64,000 nucleotides of DNA from contig NZ_CP016076.1 of assembly GCF_001941625.1 (NCBI RefSeq), positions 3,968,001 to 4,032,000 of the forward strand, read 5' to 3'. A program made the translations under genes and the position numbers. Under the pieces are notes generated by a model. It had not been told where the DNA came from. It worked only from the letters and a program-made list of their open reading frames with translations, and made no database searches. Source of the DNA: Actinoalloteichus fjordicus (lineage in GTDB: Bacteria; Actinomycetota; Actinomycetes; Mycobacteriales; Pseudonocardiaceae). Shown here in pieces: positions 50,701 to 62,263 of this stretch (position 1 is the stretch's first letter; the number at the start of each line of letters is the position of its first letter).

Positions 50701-52164
50701 CAGCGATTCCGGGGACCGGGCGGACACCGGCCAGGGAATCCCGGCGGCGGGAATCCGTGCCCCCTGCGCTCGGTCCGATTCTGACGACTCCGGCGCGGGC
50801 GCCTCCTCCACGATGACGTGGGCGTTGGTACCGCTGGCACCGAAGGACGACACGCCCGCGCGGCGTAGTCGGCCGGCGTCCGGCCAGGGGACGGACTCGG
50901 CGGCCAGTTCCACCGCACCGGCCGACCAGTCCACCTGCGGCGTCGGCTCGTCGACGTGCAACGTCTCGGGCACCACCCCGTGCTGCATCGCCAACACCAT
51001 CTTGATCACCCCGGCGGCCCCCGCTGCGGCCTGGGTGTGCCCGAGATTCGACTTCACCGAACCCAACAGCAACGGCCGATCCCGGTCCTGCCCATACGTC
51101 GCGATCAACGCCTGCGCCTCGATCGGATCACCCAACCGAGTACCCGTGCCATGCGCCTCCACCACATCCACGTCCCCGGTGGACAGACCCGCATTCGCCA
51201 ACGCCTGCCGAATCACCCGCTGCTGCGACGGACCATTCGGCGCCGTCAACCCATTCGACGCACCATCCTGATTCACCGCCGAACCCCGCACCACCGCCAA
51301 CACCGAATGACCCAACCGACGCGCATCCGACAACCGCTCCACCAACAGCAACCCGACACCCTCGGCGAAGCCCGTGCCGTCGGCCGAGGCGGCGAAGGAC
51401 TTGCATCGGCCGTCGCCTGCCAGGCCCTGCTGCCGGGCGAACTCGACGAAGACGCCGGGGGTGAACATCACCGTGGCACCGCCTGCGATCGCCAGATCGG
51501 CGTCGCCGGAGCGCAGCGCCTGGATCGCCCAGTGCAGGGCCACCAGCGAGGAGGAACAGGCGGTGTCGACAGTGACCGCCGGCCCCTCCAGACCCAGCGA
51601 ATACGCCACCCGCCCGGATGCCACGCTGGCTGCGCTGCCGTTGCCGACGAAACCTGCGAGCTCCGGCGGCACCGAGGCAAGCCGCGAGGAGTAGTCGCTG
51701 TACATCAGGCCGGTGAACACCCCGGTCCGGCTGCCGTGCAACGACGACGGGTCGATGCCCGCGCGTTCCAGCACCTCCCACGACGTCTCCAGCAGCAGCC
51801 GCTGCTGCGGATCCATCGCCAACGCCTCGCGAGGCGAGATCCCGAAGAAGCCTGCGTCGAAGTCGGCCGCGTCCGGCAGGAATCCCCCTGAGCGCATTCC
51901 CGAACCATCGACCTGGTCATAGACGTGGTCGAGGTCCCAGCCTCGGTCTGTCGGGAAGCCGCCGAGCACCTCGCCGCCGTCGCGCAGCAGGCGCCAGAGG
52001 TCTTCCGGGGACCGCACGCCGCCGGGGAAGCGGCACGCCATCCCGACGATCGCGATCGGCTCCGTGGCGGCCGCGACCAGCGTCCTGCTCTGTTCGCGGA
52101 GGCGTTCCACCTCCTTCAGCGAGGAGCGCAGCGCCTCGACGAGCTTGCCGTTGGTGTCCGTCAT
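47743..52164 (-). CDS. Type I PKS, single module: KS-AT-KR-ACP
   Basis: 1473 aa. An N-terminal docking helix ([19 protein letters not shown]) is followed by KS (about 35-460, DTACSSS), AT (about 535-850, GHSVGE and HAFH, malonyl), KR (about 1068-1250) and ACP (Ser in LGFDSLTAL, about 1360), then a C-terminal docking domain of about 70 residues. The KR is unusual: it carries LDD (RLDDG), normally B type, together with the Trp (AAVWGSGG) normally seen in A types; the catalytic Tyr is present. Expected product of the module: a beta-hydroxyl at C7 with unsubstituted C6. Its ATG overlaps the upstream PKS stop by 4 bp. Confidence 0.94.
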   Translation of the reverse strand: MTDTNGKLVEALRSSLKEVERLREQSRTLVAAATEPIAIVGMACRFPGGVRSPEDLWRLLRDGGEVLGGFPTDRGWDLDHVYDQVDGSGMRSGGFLPDAADFDAGFFGISPREALAMDPQQRLLLETSWEVLERAGIDPSSLHGSRTGVFTGLMYSDYSSRLASVPPELAGFVGNGSAASVASGRVAYSLGLEGPAVTVDTACSSSLVALHWAIQALRSGDADLAIAGGATVMFTPGVFVEFARQQGLAGDGRCKSFAASADGTGFAEGVGLLLVERLSDARRLGHSVLAVVRGSAVNQDGASNGLTAPNGPSQQRVIRQALANAGLSTGDVDVVEAHGTGTRLGDPIEAQALIATYGQDRDRPLLLGSVKSNLGHTQAAAGAAGVIKMVLAMQHGVVPETLHVDEPTPQVDWSAGAVELAAESVPWPDAGRLRRAGVSSFGASGTNAHVIVEEAPAPESSESDRAQGARIPAAGIPWPVSARSPESLRAQLDQVASLSGDPVDVGHSLATTRAALEHRAVVVDGVEVARGRVVDRDLVLLFSGQGSQFLGMGRELYGCFPVFAEALDSVLGCLGSGVRGVMWGGDVDVLSLTGWAQPAVFAVEVALFRLLEWCGVRPGVVVGHSVGEVAAAHVAGVLSLEDACVLVSERARLMQALPVGGVMVAVEASESEVVPWLTAGVSVAAVNGVGSVVLSGVESEVAGVVSRFGGRRSSRLRVSHAFHSSLMDPMLADFRLAIGGLSFSEPRVRLVAGGEVASVDYWVRHVRETVRFHDYVSGLGDCFFLEVGPGGALSALVAGAVPVLRRDRSEVSSFVEALARLHVAGGEVDFAAFHTGGRRVDLPTYPFQRQRYWLDARPRDESRHSADVLRYHVTWSPWNVPPATTAGSLLIVTSPQGDSETLGASVRRRGGAARTIEAAEPDRAVLADQLRAALGEDTVSGVVSMLGLSGTVALVQALGDAGVAAPLWCVTTAAVAVEPGETPDPEQAAVWGFGRVAALEHPERWGGLVDLPAVTGERGLGLLLDVLASGDEDQVAIRAGGVFVRRLDHAPAPVPAGSWRPSGTVLVTGGAGALGAHVARWLVASGAEHLVLASRRGDRAPGAAELREELRAAGAQVTLAACDVADRDALAALLDEYPVDAVFHAAGRLDDGVVDALTPDRLDAVFAAKATAAAYLDELTRSRELSAFVLFSSGAAVWGSGGQSAYAAANSSLHALAVRRRAAGLPATAVAWGPWAGGGMAGGIEPDQLERLGLRGMAPERAIVALQRVLDLDETDVVVAEVDWTRFGPAFTVARGSRLLERLVPAEGIVDIPDYAALPPAESVRALQDLVRRHTAQVLGHRSVDEIRPDQAFKDLGFDSLTALELRNRLGAATGLTMPATAVFDHPTSATLAAHLHSELTGHTKPVFDELDLLESALSEADLDSRARSAVAARLRRLLDTCADDGGLGIADQLEDASDEAVFELLGKEFGIS
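49613..50616. repeat. 1.0-kb malonyl-AT repeat, copy 2
   Basis: Second copy of the segment at 45132-46135, in the same orientation inside the neighbouring PKS gene. The flanks diverge at once on both sides, so only the AT cassette is shared. Gene conversion or recent AT duplication explains this best. Confidence 0.88.
50968..51347. repeat. 380-bp KS segment identical to 41642-42021
   Basis: Second copy of the identical KS stretch; ends are sharp at ggg on one side and at aaca on the other. Confidence 0.8.
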
Positions 52165-55100
52165 GCTTCACCGCCGAACTGAGCCATCCGCAGCAGTTCC
52201 TCCGTGTCCAGCTCGTCAATCGAGCCGAGCGTCTCGGCGGCCTGGTCCTCGCCGTCGGCGAGTTTCCGCAAGACGTCGAGCAGGCCTGCCTGTCGCAGTC
52301 GTGCCGCCGGAATGGCGGACAGGATGTTCTTGATCTCGACCTCCTCCGGGTCGAGCGACGGCCCGGCCCCGTCGGGCAGCAGCAGGTCCCGTAAGTGCTC
52401 GGCCAGCGCGGCGGGGGTCGGATGGTCGAAGACGAGCGTCGCGGGAAGCCGCAGCCGCGTCTCCCGATTCATCCTGTTGCGCAGCTCCACGGCGGTGAGC
52501 GAGTCGAAGCCCAGTTCCTTGAACGCCTTGTCCACCGCGATCACGTCGGCGGACCGGTGTCCGAGGACGGCCGCGGTGGTGGTCCGCACCAGGGTGATCA
52601 GCTCCTGCGCCTGTGTCTCCGGCGACAGGCCTGCGAGCCGCTCCGCGATCGGTACGCCGTTCGCCGGGCCTCGCCCGGCGGCCGCCCGGCGGCGAGCGGC
52701 GGGCACGAGGTCGCGCAACAGCTGCGGGACCGGTTCCGACACGGTGCGCAGATCGAGTTGCGCCGTCACGAGGGTCGGGTGGTCGGTGCCGACCGCCGCG
52801 TCCAGCAGCGCGAGGCCGTCCTCGACGGACATCGGGACGACGCCGCCGCGAGCCAGCCGTGACAGGTCGGCGCCGTCCAGGCCGCTCGTCAACTCGCTCG
52901 GCTGCGCCCAGTGCCCCCAGGCGAGGCACTGAGCAGGGAGTCCGCGCGCCCTGCGGTGCTGGGCCAGAGCGTCCAGGAACGTGTTCGCCGAGGCGTAGTT
53001 CCCCTGCCCCGCCGCCCCGAACACCCCGGACGCCGAGGAGAACGACACGAAGGCGGTCACCTCGCCCACCAGTTCATGCAGGTGCCAGGCCGCATCGACC
53101 TTGGGGGCGAACACGGTGCGCACCCGCTCGGGGGTGAGGGACGAGATGACGCCGTCGTCGAGGACCCCGGCGGCGTGGACCACGGAGGTCACCGGATGTT
53201 CGGCCAGCAGGGCTGCGACCTGTGCACGATCCGAGACGTCACACGCCACCACGACCGGGTCCGCGCCCAGTCCGATCAGCTCGTCACACAGCGCCGCCGC
53301 GCCCGGCGCGGCCTGCCCGCGACGACTGGTCAACACCAGCCGCCGTACCCCGTGCACCCCGGCGAGATGCCGAGCCACCGCCGCCCCGAGCATGCCCGTC
53401 CCGCCGGTGATCAGCGTGGTTCCCGAGGCGTCCCACGGTCCCCGCTCGCCGGGTTCCGGTGCTTTGGACTCCGCCGTACCTGCGACGGCCTGCGGCGTGG
53501 ACGCGGCGACGAGCCGGGCGGTCAGCACCCGCCCGGCCCGCACACTCACCTGCGACTCGTCGGTGGCGAGGACGGCGGGCAGCAGTGCAGGCGGTTCGGC
53601 GTCCTCGTCCAAGTCGACGAGCACGATCCGGTCCGGGTGCTCGGTCTGCGCCGAGCGCACCAGCCCCCAGACGGCGGCGCCCGCCAGATCCTCGCCCGCC
53701 TCGACGGCGCCTCGCGTCACCACGACGAGCCGAGTCGCCGCCCATCGCTCGGCGGCCGACCACTCCTGGAGGACGGCGAGCACCCGCAGCACCGCCTCCC
53801 GCGCGGAGGCGGGAGTCTGGTTCTCGTCCGCGAGCCGGTTCGGCAGGCAGGACAACACGATCGTGTCGGGTGCCGCCTCGTCCGGGGCAGCGGCCAGTGC
53901 GGCGAGGTCGGCGTGTGCGGTGACGCCCGCGACGGCGGCGAGCGGCTTGGCCTCGGCGCCGCCGAGGACCCCCCACCGTCCGCAGCGGGCGTCGACGTCG
54001 ACCGTGACGGGTCGCCAGTCGAGCCGGAAGAGTCCCTCGCGCCGCTCCGCCCCGGTCAGCAGTTCGGTGCGGACGGCCCGTAGCCGCAGCGAGTCCACGA
54101 CCGCGACGGGTGCCCCGGTCGGGTCGGCGATGTCGATCGACATCTCGTTCTCGTCGGTCGCCCGCAGTCGCACGCGCAGGGCCGAGGCGCCAGCCGCGTA
54201 CAGGGACACGCCGCTCCAGGTGAACGGCAGCTGGACCTCGGCGTCCGTTCGGGGGCGCAGTCCTGCGACGTGCAGTGCCGCATCGAGCAATGCCGGGTGC
54301 AGGCCGAACCGGCCCGCGCTGCCGTCCTCACCGGTCGGCAGTTCGACCTCGGCGAAGAGTTCGTCGCCTTGTCGCCAGGCCCGCCGCAGCCCTCGGAACG
54401 TCGCGCCGTACTCGTAGCCCCTTTCGGCCAGGCCTGCGTAGAAGTCGGACACGTCGACCGGCTCCGCAGCGGCGGGCGGCCACTGAAGGAGGCCCGACAC
54501 CGCGCGGGTGCCGATCGGCCGCAGGTGTCCCGTCGCGTGGCACGTCCAGGCGAGGCCTCCCGCACCGCGCGAGTGCACGGCGACCGGTCGGACCCCGGCC
54601 TCGTCGGGCTCGCTCACCGAGACCTGGAGCTGCACGCCGCCCCGCTCGGGCACGATCAGCGGCGCGTGCAGCGTGAGTTCGTCGACGGTCCCGGTGCCGA
54701 CCTCGTCGCCCGCGCGGATCGCGAGTTCGACGAAGGCGGTGCCCGGCAGCAGCACGGTGCCCGCGACGGCGTGCTCGGCCAGCCACGGATGCGTCTCGAT
54801 CGACACCTGTCCGGTGAGCAGGACGCCGTCGGAGTCGGCGAGCGGCACCACGGCGCTCAGCAGCGGGTGATGGGCGGTGTCCACTCCGGCCGAGGCCACG
54901 TCGAGCGACCCGTCCAACGCCGCCAGCCAGTAGCGTTCGCGTTGGAAGGGGTAGGTGGGCAGCTCGACTCGTCGGCCGCCTGCCAGGAACGGGGTGACGT
55001 CGACGTCGACGCCGTGGGAGAACAGTTCGCCCGCCGAGGCGAGGAAGCGGTCCATGCCGCCGTCGTCCCGACGCAGGGTGCCGATCGCCAGGGCGTCGCC

Positions 55101-58100
55101 GTCCCGTTCGTCGATGACCTCCTGAATGCCGTAGGTCGTCACCGGATGCGCACTGGACTCCACGAACACACCGAAACCATCGACCAGCAACGATTCCACC
55201 GCACGATCGAACCGCACCGTCTCCCGCAGATTCGTGAACCAGTACTGCGCATCCAACGACGCCGTGTCGACCACCGATCCCGTCACCGACGAATAAAACG
55301 GGATCTCCGACGACCGAGGCTCGACATCCGCCAGGCTCTCGACCAGCTCGTCCCGCAGCGCATCCATCAACACCGAATGCGAGGCGTAATCCACCGGAAC
55401 CCACCGCGCCCGAACACCCCGCGACTCACAATCGGCCACCACTCGCTCAAGACCCGAGACCGAACCCGACACCACCACCGACGACGGACCGTTCACCGCC
55501 GCCAACGACACACCGTCAGGAAGCAGCTCCGTCACCTCGGACGCAGGCAACGCCACCGACACCATTCCCCCGCCACCACCAAGACCAGCGATCAAACGGC
55601 TCCGCTGAACCACCACCCGCACACCATCACGCAGACTCAACCCACCCGACACCACCGCCGCCGCAATCTCACCCTGCGAATGACCCACCACCGCCGACGG
55701 AACCACACCCACCGAACACCACAACTCCGCCAACGACACCATCACCGCAAACAACACCGGCTGAACAACATCAACCCGCCCCAACGCCTGCTCATCACCC
55801 AGAACGTCAAACAACGACCACCCGACGAACTCCGACAACGCCGCCGCACACTCGCCCATCCGACCCGCGAAAACAGGAGACGACCCCAACAAACCCGCCG
55901 CCATCCCCACCCACTGCGAACCCTGACCCGGAAACACGAGCGCCACGCCGCCCGAGGCCCGCCGCCCCGAATCCACCGCACCGGCGGCGACCGCCGACAG
56001 GCCCGGCAGGAGATCGGCCACCCCGGAACCGACGACCAGTGCTCGATGCTCGAACAGCGACCGCGAGGCCAGCGACCGGCCCACGTCCACCGGGGACAGC
56101 TCGGGCCGATCCCGCAGGAAGTCCGACAGCCGGGCGGCCTGCGCGCGCAACGCGGCGTCCGATCGCGCCGACAGCACCCACGGGACGACCGCGGCGGACC
56201 CGGCGGACGTCGACTCGTCGGGCTCGGCCCCGGCGACGCCGTCGGCAGGCGATGCCAGAGCGGGCGCCTCCTCCAGGATTACGTGCGCATTCGTCCCGCT
56301 CACCCCGAAGGACGACACGCCGCCCCGACGCGGCCTGCCCGTGGCAGGCCACTCCACCGACTCGGTCACCAGCTCGACCGCACCCGCCGACCAGTCGACG
56401 TGCGGGGTCGGCTCGTCGACGTGCAACGTCTTGGGCACCACCCCATGGCGCATCGCCAGCACCATCTTGATCACGCTCGCCACCCCGCCGGGGGCCTGGG
56501 TGTGTCCGAGGTTCGACTTCACCGAGCCGAGCAGCAGGGGCTGTGAACGGTGCTGCCCGTAGGTGGCCAGCAGGGCGGAGGCCTCGATCGGATCGCCGAG
56601 GCGGGTGCCCGTGCCGTGCGCCTCCACCACGTCGACGTCCGATGTGGACAGTCCCGCGTCGGCCAGGGCCCGGCGGATGACCCGCTGTTGAGCGGGGCCG
56701 CTCGGTGCGGACAGCCCGTTGGACGCGCCGTCCTGGTTGAGGGCGGAGCCGCGCACCACGGCCAGCACGGTGTGCCCGCGACGCCGGGCGTCGGACAGCC
56801 GTTCCAACAGCACCAGCGCGGTGCCCTCGGACCAGACCGTGCCGTCGGCGTCGGCGGCGAAGGACTTGCAGCGGCCGTCGGGAGCGAGTCCGCCCTGCTT
56901 GGAGAACTCGACGAACGCCCGAGGCGTGAACATCGCCGTCACGCCGCCCGTGACCGCGAGGGAGCAGTCGCCGTCGCGGAGCGCACGGATCGCGTTGTGC
57001 ATCGCCACGAGCGAGGAGGAACAGGCGGTGTCCACGGTGATCGCGGGGCCCTCCAGCCCGAAGGCATAGGCCACGCGTCCCGAGACGACGCTGCCCGCGT
57101 TGCCGATCAGCAGATGACCGGAGACCTCCTCGGGGATGTCGCGGAGGCCGACCGTGTAGTCCTGACCGTTGTTGCCGATGAACACGCCGGTGTCCGAGCC
57201 GCGCATCGCCGCCGGGTCGATGCCCGCCCGTTCGAACAGTTCCCACGAGGTCTCCAGCAGCTGACGCTGCTGCGGGTCCATGCCCGTCGCCTCGCGCGGC
57301 GAGATCCCGAAGAACGCGGCGTCGAAGTGCGCCGCATCGCGCAGGAACCCGCCCCGGCGGGCGACCGTCGTGCCGAGGCGGTCGGGGTCCGGGTCGTGTA
57401 GACGCGCGAGGTCCCAGCCTCGATCGGTCGGGAACTCCGACATCACGTCGGCCTCGTCGAGCAGCAGCCGCCACAAATCGTCCGGGGAGTCGACGTCACC
57501 GGGGAACCGGCACGTCATGCCGACGATCACGACGGGGTCGTCGGCCACGAAGGTCCCCGAGGGTCCGGCCGCCTGAATCGTCCCGGCAGGGTCCGCCTCC
57601 TCGGCGCCGAACAGCATCGCCAGGACGTGATCGGCCAGCGCCGTGGCGTTCGGATGGTCGAACACCACCGTCGTCGGCAGCGGCAGGCCGGTGGCCGAGG
57701 TCAGCTGATTGCGCAGCTCGACCGCCGTGAGCGAGTCGAATCCGAGCTCCTTGAACGCCCGCGACGGTGCGACCGCATCGGCGGAGCGGTGGCCGAGGAC
57801 GGCGGCCGTCTGCGCGAGGACGAGATCCCGCACCGCAGCGCGCCGTTCGGCGGCTCCCATCCCGGTCAGCGTCGCCGCCAGCCCGGCGGGCACGGAGTCG
57901 TCGGCAGGCTCGGTCGTGTGCAGTTCCGGCAGATCCGCCAGCAGCGGGCTGGGCCGCGCGATGGTGAACTGGGGCGCGAACCGCGCCCAGTCGACGTCGG
58001 CGACGGTCACCGTCGTCTCGTCGCCGTCGAGTGCCGTGTGCAGGGCCGACACGGCGAGGTCCGGCCGAAGCGGCCGGAAACCCCACCTGCTGAGAAGTTC

Positions 58101-61100
58101 GCCTGCCTCGCCCTCGGCCATGCCTGCGCCGCCCCAGAAGCCCCAGGCGACGGAGGTCGCCAGGCGTCCCTCGGCATGCCTGCGCTCGGCGAGCGCGTCG
58201 AGGAAGGCATTCGCCGCCGCGTAGGCACCCTGATTGCTGCCGCCCCAGACCCCGGCGCCGGAGGAGAACAACACGAAGGCCGAGAGCTGCTGCCCGAGGG
58301 TGAGTTCGTCGAGGTTCAGTGCGCCGGTCACCTTGGCGCGCAGGAGGTCCGCGAGGTGGGCGGGGGTGATGTCCTCGATCGACCCCGTGTCGCCGATGCC
58401 CGCCGTGTGGAAGACCGCCGACACGGGCTGCTCCGTGAGCAGGGCCGCCAGCGCCTCGCGGTCGGCGACGTCGCAGGCGGCGATCGTGACCCGGCCGCCG
58501 AGCCCCTCGAGTTCGGCGCGGAGTTCCGCCGCTCCAGGGGCCTGCTCGCCCCGTCGGCTGGTCAACAGGACGTGATCCGCCCCGATGGTGACCAGCCAGC
58601 GCGCCACGTGGGCGCCGACCCCGCCGGTGCCGCCGGTGACCAGCACGGTGCCCTCGGGCCGCCAGACCCGGCGAGTCGCGGGGCGCCGTGCATGGCGGAG
58701 CCTGCGCGCGAACACCCCGGACCGGCGCACCGCGAGCTGATCCTCGCCGTCGGTGCGGGTGAGCGACTGGACGAACCGCGCCGCGACCCGGTCGTCCACC
58801 TGCTCTGGAAGGTCGATCAATCCGCCCCAGCGCCGGGGATGCTCGAGTGCCACGACGCGACCGAGTCCCCACGCGGCGGCCTGCACCGGGGAGGGCGGCG
58901 GGCCGTCGACGGCAGCGACGGCGCCCGTGGTGACCCACCACATGACGGCGTCGGAGGCCAGGTCTCCCATGGCCTGGACGAGCGCGACGGAGGCGGTGAG
59001 GCCGCAGGACACGCCGGGCAGCACGGGGTGCGGCCGTTCGTCCTGGGCCAGAAAGGACACCACGCCTGCGAGGTCCACCCGCCCACCGGCCACGGCGTGC
59101 AGCTGTTCCGCCAACGACGCCCGGTCCGAGGCGGCGGCGTCGACGCGGACCACCGTCACCTCGGCGCCGCGCCGCGCCAACGCCTCGGCAGCGGGCTCGC
59201 CCTGCGGCCCGGTGAGGAGCACCCAGCTGCCGGTGAGCACGTCCTGACCGGGGGGCACGTCCGAGCCGGTGGCGGCCAGCGGTACCCAATCGATGTCGTA
59301 GCGCCACTCCCGGGCGGCGCGGCCCTCGCGATCACGCCTGCGCCAGGTCGCGAGGGCGGGCAGGACGGCGGCGAGCTGGCCCTCGGCGACGTCGAGCGAC
59401 GTCGACAGCGCGGGAAGGTCGCCGTTCTCCACTGCCGCCCAGAACTCGGAGTCGAACTCCCCGCCTGCCTGCTCCGGCGCGGCGGCGTCGAGCCAGAATC
59501 GTTCGCGCCCGAAGGCGTAGGTCGGCAGGTCCACCGGTCGCGCGTCACCGTCGACGGTCCAGTCGACGGCCACCCCGCGTACATACGCCTCGGCCAGCGA
59601 GGTGAGGAATCGCCGCCGGCCGCCGTCGTCACGCCGCAGGGTGCCGACGGTCAGCACGGGAGTCTCGGTGTCCTGCGCGGTCTCCTGGACACCGGCGATG
59701 AGCACGGGGTGGGAGCTGGCCTCGATGAACGTCTCGTGTCCCGTGGCGAACAGCTCGCCGAGCGCCCCGACGAAGTCGATCGGCATCCGAGCGTTCCGGT
59801 ACCAGTACTCGGGCGTCAGCTCGGCGGTGTCCAGCAGTCCGCCCGTCACCGTCGAGAAGAACGGGACGGCGCTGGAGCGCGGGGTGATCCCGTCGAGCAG
59901 CTCGAGCAGCGTGTCGTGCAGCGGGTCCACCTGTGCGCAGTGCGAGGCCACGGTGGCGGGCACGACGCGGGCCCGCACGCCCTCGGCGACCAGCTCCGCC
60001 ACCAGCTCGTCAAGCGCGTCGACCGCGCCTGCGACGGCCGAGGACCGGGGTCCGTTCATGCCGGAGAGCGCCAGGCGTCCGTCCCACCGCTCCAGCCGCA
60101 GCCGCAGGTCGGCCGAGGGCATCGCCACCGAGGCCACCGCGCCGTTGCCGACGAGCCGCTCGGCGAACAGCCTGCTGCGCAGCACCACGACCCGCATCGC
60201 GTCGTCCAGGGACAGCGCGCCCGCCACGTACGCGGCGGCGATCTCGCCCTGGCTGTGACCGACCACCGCCGCAGGCTGCACGCCGTGCGCCCGCCACATC
60301 TCGGCGAGCGAGACCATCACCGAGAACAGCGCGGGCTGCACGACCTCGATCCGCTCGTAGCCGGGTGCGCCGGGCGCACCCCGCAGCACGTCGGTGAGCG
60401 ACCAGTCCACCAAGGGTGCGAGGGCCCGTTCGCATTCCGCGACCGCGGCGCGGAAGACCGGTGCGGAGTCGAGCAGCTCGACGCCCATGCCCGACCACTG
60501 CGCGCCCTGGCCGGGGAAGATGAAGACCGTTCTGCCCTCGATGTCGGCCACGCCCGTGACCACACCCGGCGCGGGCCTGCCCTGCCGGAGTGCGTCGAGT
60601 CCCTCGACGAGCTCCGCGCGGTCGCGGCCGATCGCCACCGCCCGGTGCTCGAACCTCGACCGCGTCGTCAGCAGCGAATACGCGACGTCCGAGGTCCGCA
60701 GTTCGGGCCGTGCGGTGACGTGGGCCAGCAGCCTGCCGCTCTGGGCGCGCAGCACGGCCGCCGACTTCGCGGAGATCAGCCAGGGAGTCGCTCCGCCGGA
60801 GAACGACGTCGCGGGAGGCTGGGGGGCTTCCGTAGCAGGCAGGGCCGGTTCAGCGTCGGCGGCCGGTGCCTCCTCCAGGATCACGTGGGCGTTGGTGCCC
60901 GAGATTCCGAAGGACGACACGCCTGCCCGCCGTACCCCCGTCGACTCCCAATCGACGGCAGCAGACGCCACCTCCACGGCACCCGCCGACCAGTCGACCT
61001 GCGGAGTCGGCACGTCGACGTGCAGGGTCTGTGGCACGATCCCGTGTCGCATGCCGAGCACCATCTTGATCACCCCGGCGACGCCTGCGGCGGCCTGGGT

Positions 61101-62237
61101 GTGCCCGAGGTTCGACTTCACCGAGCCCAGCAGCAACGGCCGCGAGCGGTCCTGGCCGTAGGTCGCGATGACCGCCTGTGCCTCGATCGGGTCACCGAGC
61201 CGCGTGCCGGTGCCGTGCGCCTCCACCACGTCGACGTCGGCAGGAGACAACCCGGCCGAGGCAAGGGCCTGCCGGATCACCCGCTGCTGCGCGGGACCAT
61301 TCGGCGCGGTCAGGCCGTTGGAGGCGCCGTCCTGATTGATCGCGGAACCTCGCACCACCGCCAGTACCGAATGCCCCAGCCGCCGTGCGTCGGACAGCCG
61401 CTCCACCAGGACGAGACCCACGCCCTCGGAGAAGCCCGCCCCGTCGGAGCGGGCGGCGAAGGGCTTGCAGCGGCCGTCCGGGGCAAGCCCGCCCTGCCGC
61501 GAGAACTCGGCGAAGACGTCCGGGGTGAACATCACCGAGACGCCGCCCGCGAGCGCCGTCGAGCACTCGCCCGCCCGCACGGCCTGCACTGCCAGATGTA
61601 GCGCGACCAGCGAGGAGGAGCACGCCGTGTCCACGGTGACGGCAGGACCTTCCAGGCCCAGTGTGTAGGCGATCCGCCCGGACGCCACGCTGCCCGCGTT
61701 GCCGTTGCCGACGTACCCTTCCAGGTCCTCGGGCAGTCCGGGCAGGCGTGCCGCGTAGTCGTGGTGCATCAGACCCACGAACACCCCGGTCGCACTGCCA
61801 CGCAGAGACTCCGCGTCGATGCCCGCGCGCTCGATGACCTCCCAGGAGGTCTCCAGCAGCAGGCGCTGCTGCGGGTCCATCGCCAGCGCCTCGCGCGGCG
61901 AGATCCCGAAGAACTCAGCGTCGAACTCGGCCGCGTCGTGCAGGAAGCCGCCCTCGCGGGCGTGGATGGTGCCGGACCGGTCGGATCCGGGGTCGTAGCG
62001 GCTCTCGACGTCCCAGCCTCGGTCGGTGGGGAAGCCCGAGATCACGTCGCCGCCCGTCGAGAGCACCTGCCACAGGTCCTCGGGAGACTCGATGCCACCG
62101 GGGAATCGACACGCCATGCCGACGATCGCGATCGGCTCCTTGGCCGTCTCCTCCAGCCGGTACAGGCGGTCGCTCGTGTCGTGCAGCTCGGCCGTCACCC
62201 GCTTGAGATACTCGCGCAGTTTCGCTTCGTTCGACAT
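52161..62237 (-). CDS. Type I PKS, two modules: KS-AT(VASH)-KR-ACP, KS-AT-DH-KR-ACP
   Basis: 3358 aa. Docking helix ([19 protein letters not shown]), then KS1 (about 34-460), AT1 (about 566-880), KR1 (about 1199-1380), ACP1 (about 1500), KS2 (about 1572-2000), AT2 (about 2101-2400), DH2 (about 2452-2720), KR2 (about 2944-3130), ACP2 (about 3240) and a C-terminal docking domain. AT1 has GHSQGE with VASH (763-766) instead of YASH, the best candidate for ethylmalonyl-CoA given the ccr gene. AT2 has YASH (methylmalonyl). KR1 lacks LDD and has Trp with Gln five residues on (VWGGSNQ), an A1-type fingerprint. KR2 has LDD (B type). DH2 keeps [10 protein letters not shown] and DAALH. No ER. Predicted units: C10-ethyl/C11-OH and 8-methyl-8-ene. 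Confidence 0.95.
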   Translation of the reverse strand: MSNEAKLREYLKRVTAELHDTSDRLYRLEETAKEPIAIVGMACRFPGGIESPEDLWQVLSTGGDVISGFPTDRGWDVESRYDPGSDRSGTIHAREGGFLHDAAEFDAEFFGISPREALAMDPQQRLLLETSWEVIERAGIDAESLRGSATGVFVGLMHHDYAARLPGLPEDLEGYVGNGNAGSVASGRIAYTLGLEGPAVTVDTACSSSLVALHLAVQAVRAGECSTALAGGVSVMFTPDVFAEFSRQGGLAPDGRCKPFAARSDGAGFSEGVGLVLVERLSDARRLGHSVLAVVRGSAINQDGASNGLTAPNGPAQQRVIRQALASAGLSPADVDVVEAHGTGTRLGDPIEAQAVIATYGQDRSRPLLLGSVKSNLGHTQAAAGVAGVIKMVLGMRHGIVPQTLHVDVPTPQVDWSAGAVEVASAAVDWESTGVRRAGVSSFGISGTNAHVILEEAPAADAEPALPATEAPQPPATSFSGGATPWLISAKSAAVLRAQSGRLLAHVTARPELRTSDVAYSLLTTRSRFEHRAVAIGRDRAELVEGLDALRQGRPAPGVVTGVADIEGRTVFIFPGQGAQWSGMGVELLDSAPVFRAAVAECERALAPLVDWSLTDVLRGAPGAPGYERIEVVQPALFSVMVSLAEMWRAHGVQPAAVVGHSQGEIAAAYVAGALSLDDAMRVVVLRSRLFAERLVGNGAVASVAMPSADLRLRLERWDGRLALSGMNGPRSSAVAGAVDALDELVAELVAEGVRARVVPATVASHCAQVDPLHDTLLELLDGITPRSSAVPFFSTVTGGLLDTAELTPEYWYRNARMPIDFVGALGELFATGHETFIEASSHPVLIAGVQETAQDTETPVLTVGTLRRDDGGRRRFLTSLAEAYVRGVAVDWTVDGDARPVDLPTYAFGRERFWLDAAAPEQAGGEFDSEFWAAVENGDLPALSTSLDVAEGQLAAVLPALATWRRRDREGRAAREWRYDIDWVPLAATGSDVPPGQDVLTGSWVLLTGPQGEPAAEALARRGAEVTVVRVDAAASDRASLAEQLHAVAGGRVDLAGVVSFLAQDERPHPVLPGVSCGLTASVALVQAMGDLASDAVMWWVTTGAVAAVDGPPPSPVQAAAWGLGRVVALEHPRRWGGLIDLPEQVDDRVAARFVQSLTRTDGEDQLAVRRSGVFARRLRHARRPATRRVWRPEGTVLVTGGTGGVGAHVARWLVTIGADHVLLTSRRGEQAPGAAELRAELEGLGGRVTIAACDVADREALAALLTEQPVSAVFHTAGIGDTGSIEDITPAHLADLLRAKVTGALNLDELTLGQQLSAFVLFSSGAGVWGGSNQGAYAAANAFLDALAERRHAEGRLATSVAWGFWGGAGMAEGEAGELLSRWGFRPLRPDLAVSALHTALDGDETTVTVADVDWARFAPQFTIARPSPLLADLPELHTTEPADDSVPAGLAATLTGMGAAERRAAVRDLVLAQTAAVLGHRSADAVAPSRAFKELGFDSLTAVELRNQLTSATGLPLPTTVVFDHPNATALADHVLAMLFGAEEADPAGTIQAAGPSGTFVADDPVVIVGMTCRFPGDVDSPDDLWRLLLDEADVMSEFPTDRGWDLARLHDPDPDRLGTTVARRGGFLRDAAHFDAAFFGISPREATGMDPQQRQLLETSWELFERAGIDPAAMRGSDTGVFIGNNGQDYTVGLRDIPEEVSGHLLIGNAGSVVSGRVAYAFGLEGPAITVDTACSSSLVAMHNAIRALRDGDCSLAVTGGVTAMFTPRAFVEFSKQGGLAPDGRCKSFAADADGTVWSEGTALVLLERLSDARRRGHTVLAVVRGSALNQDGASNGLSAPSGPAQQRVIRRALADAGLSTSDVDVVEAHGTGTRLGDPIEASALLATYGQHRSQPLLLGSVKSNLGHTQAPGGVASVIKMVLAMRHGVVPKTLHVDEPTPHVDWSAGAVELVTESVEWPATGRPRRGGVSSFGVSGTNAHVILEEAPALASPADGVAGAEPDESTSAGSAAVVPWVLSARSDAALRAQAARLSDFLRDRPELSPVDVGRSLASRSLFEHRALVVGSGVADLLPGLSAVAAGAVDSGRRASGGVALVFPGQGSQWVGMAAGLLGSSPVFAGRMGECAAALSEFVGWSLFDVLGDEQALGRVDVVQPVLFAVMVSLAELWCSVGVVPSAVVGHSQGEIAAAVVSGGLSLRDGVRVVVQRSRLIAGLGGGGGMVSVALPASEVTELLPDGVSLAAVNGPSSVVVSGSVSGLERVVADCESRGVRARWVPVDYASHSVLMDALRDELVESLADVEPRSSEIPFYSSVTGSVVDTASLDAQYWFTNLRETVRFDRAVESLLVDGFGVFVESSAHPVTTYGIQEVIDERDGDALAIGTLRRDDGGMDRFLASAGELFSHGVDVDVTPFLAGGRRVELPTYPFQRERYWLAALDGSLDVASAGVDTAHHPLLSAVVPLADSDGVLLTGQVSIETHPWLAEHAVAGTVLLPGTAFVELAIRAGDEVGTGTVDELTLHAPLIVPERGGVQLQVSVSEPDEAGVRPVAVHSRGAGGLAWTCHATGHLRPIGTRAVSGLLQWPPAAAEPVDVSDFYAGLAERGYEYGATFRGLRRAWRQGDELFAEVELPTGEDGSAGRFGLHPALLDAALHVAGLRPRTDAEVQLPFTWSGVSLYAAGASALRVRLRATDENEMSIDIADPTGAPVAVVDSLRLRAVRTELLTGAERREGLFRLDWRPVTVDVDARCGRWGVLGGAEAKPLAAVAGVTAHADLAALAAAPDEAAPDTIVLSCLPNRLADENQTPASAREAVLRVLAVLQEWSAAERWAATRLVVVTRGAVEAGEDLAGAAVWGLVRSAQTEHPDRIVLVDLDEDAEPPALLPAVLATDESQVSVRAGRVLTARLVAASTPQAVAGTAESKAPEPGERGPWDASGTTLITGGTGMLGAAVARHLAGVHGVRRLVLTSRRGQAAPGAAALCDELIGLGADPVVVACDVSDRAQVAALLAEHPVTSVVHAAGVLDDGVISSLTPERVRTVFAPKVDAAWHLHELVGEVTAFVSFSSASGVFGAAGQGNYASANTFLDALAQHRRARGLPAQCLAWGHWAQPSELTSGLDGADLSRLARGGVVPMSVEDGLALLDAAVGTDHPTLVTAQLDLRTVSEPVPQLLRDLVPAARRRAAAGRGPANGVPIAERLAGLSPETQAQELITLVRTTTAAVLGHRSADVIAVDKAFKELGFDSLTAVELRNRMNRETRLRLPATLVFDHPTPAALAEHLRDLLLPDGAGPSLDPEEVEIKNILSAIPAARLRQAGLLDVLRKLADGEDQAAETLGSIDELDTEELLRMAQFGGEA
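55139..55932. repeat. Methylmalonyl-AT segment near-identical to 40329-41130
   Basis: Partner of the AT segment in the final PKS gene. One run of about 160 bp near 55623 is identical in both; elsewhere substitutions are scattered, so this copying event is older than the malonyl-AT one. Confidence 0.75.
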
Positions 62238-62263
62238 CTAGAGGAAACCCCCAAGGCGTGTGA

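Noticed and set aside
57627-61601. 1324-aa plus-strand open frame inside the PKS
   Set aside because: Antisense shadow of intact KS, AT and KR domains; composition is typical of GC-rich antisense frames.
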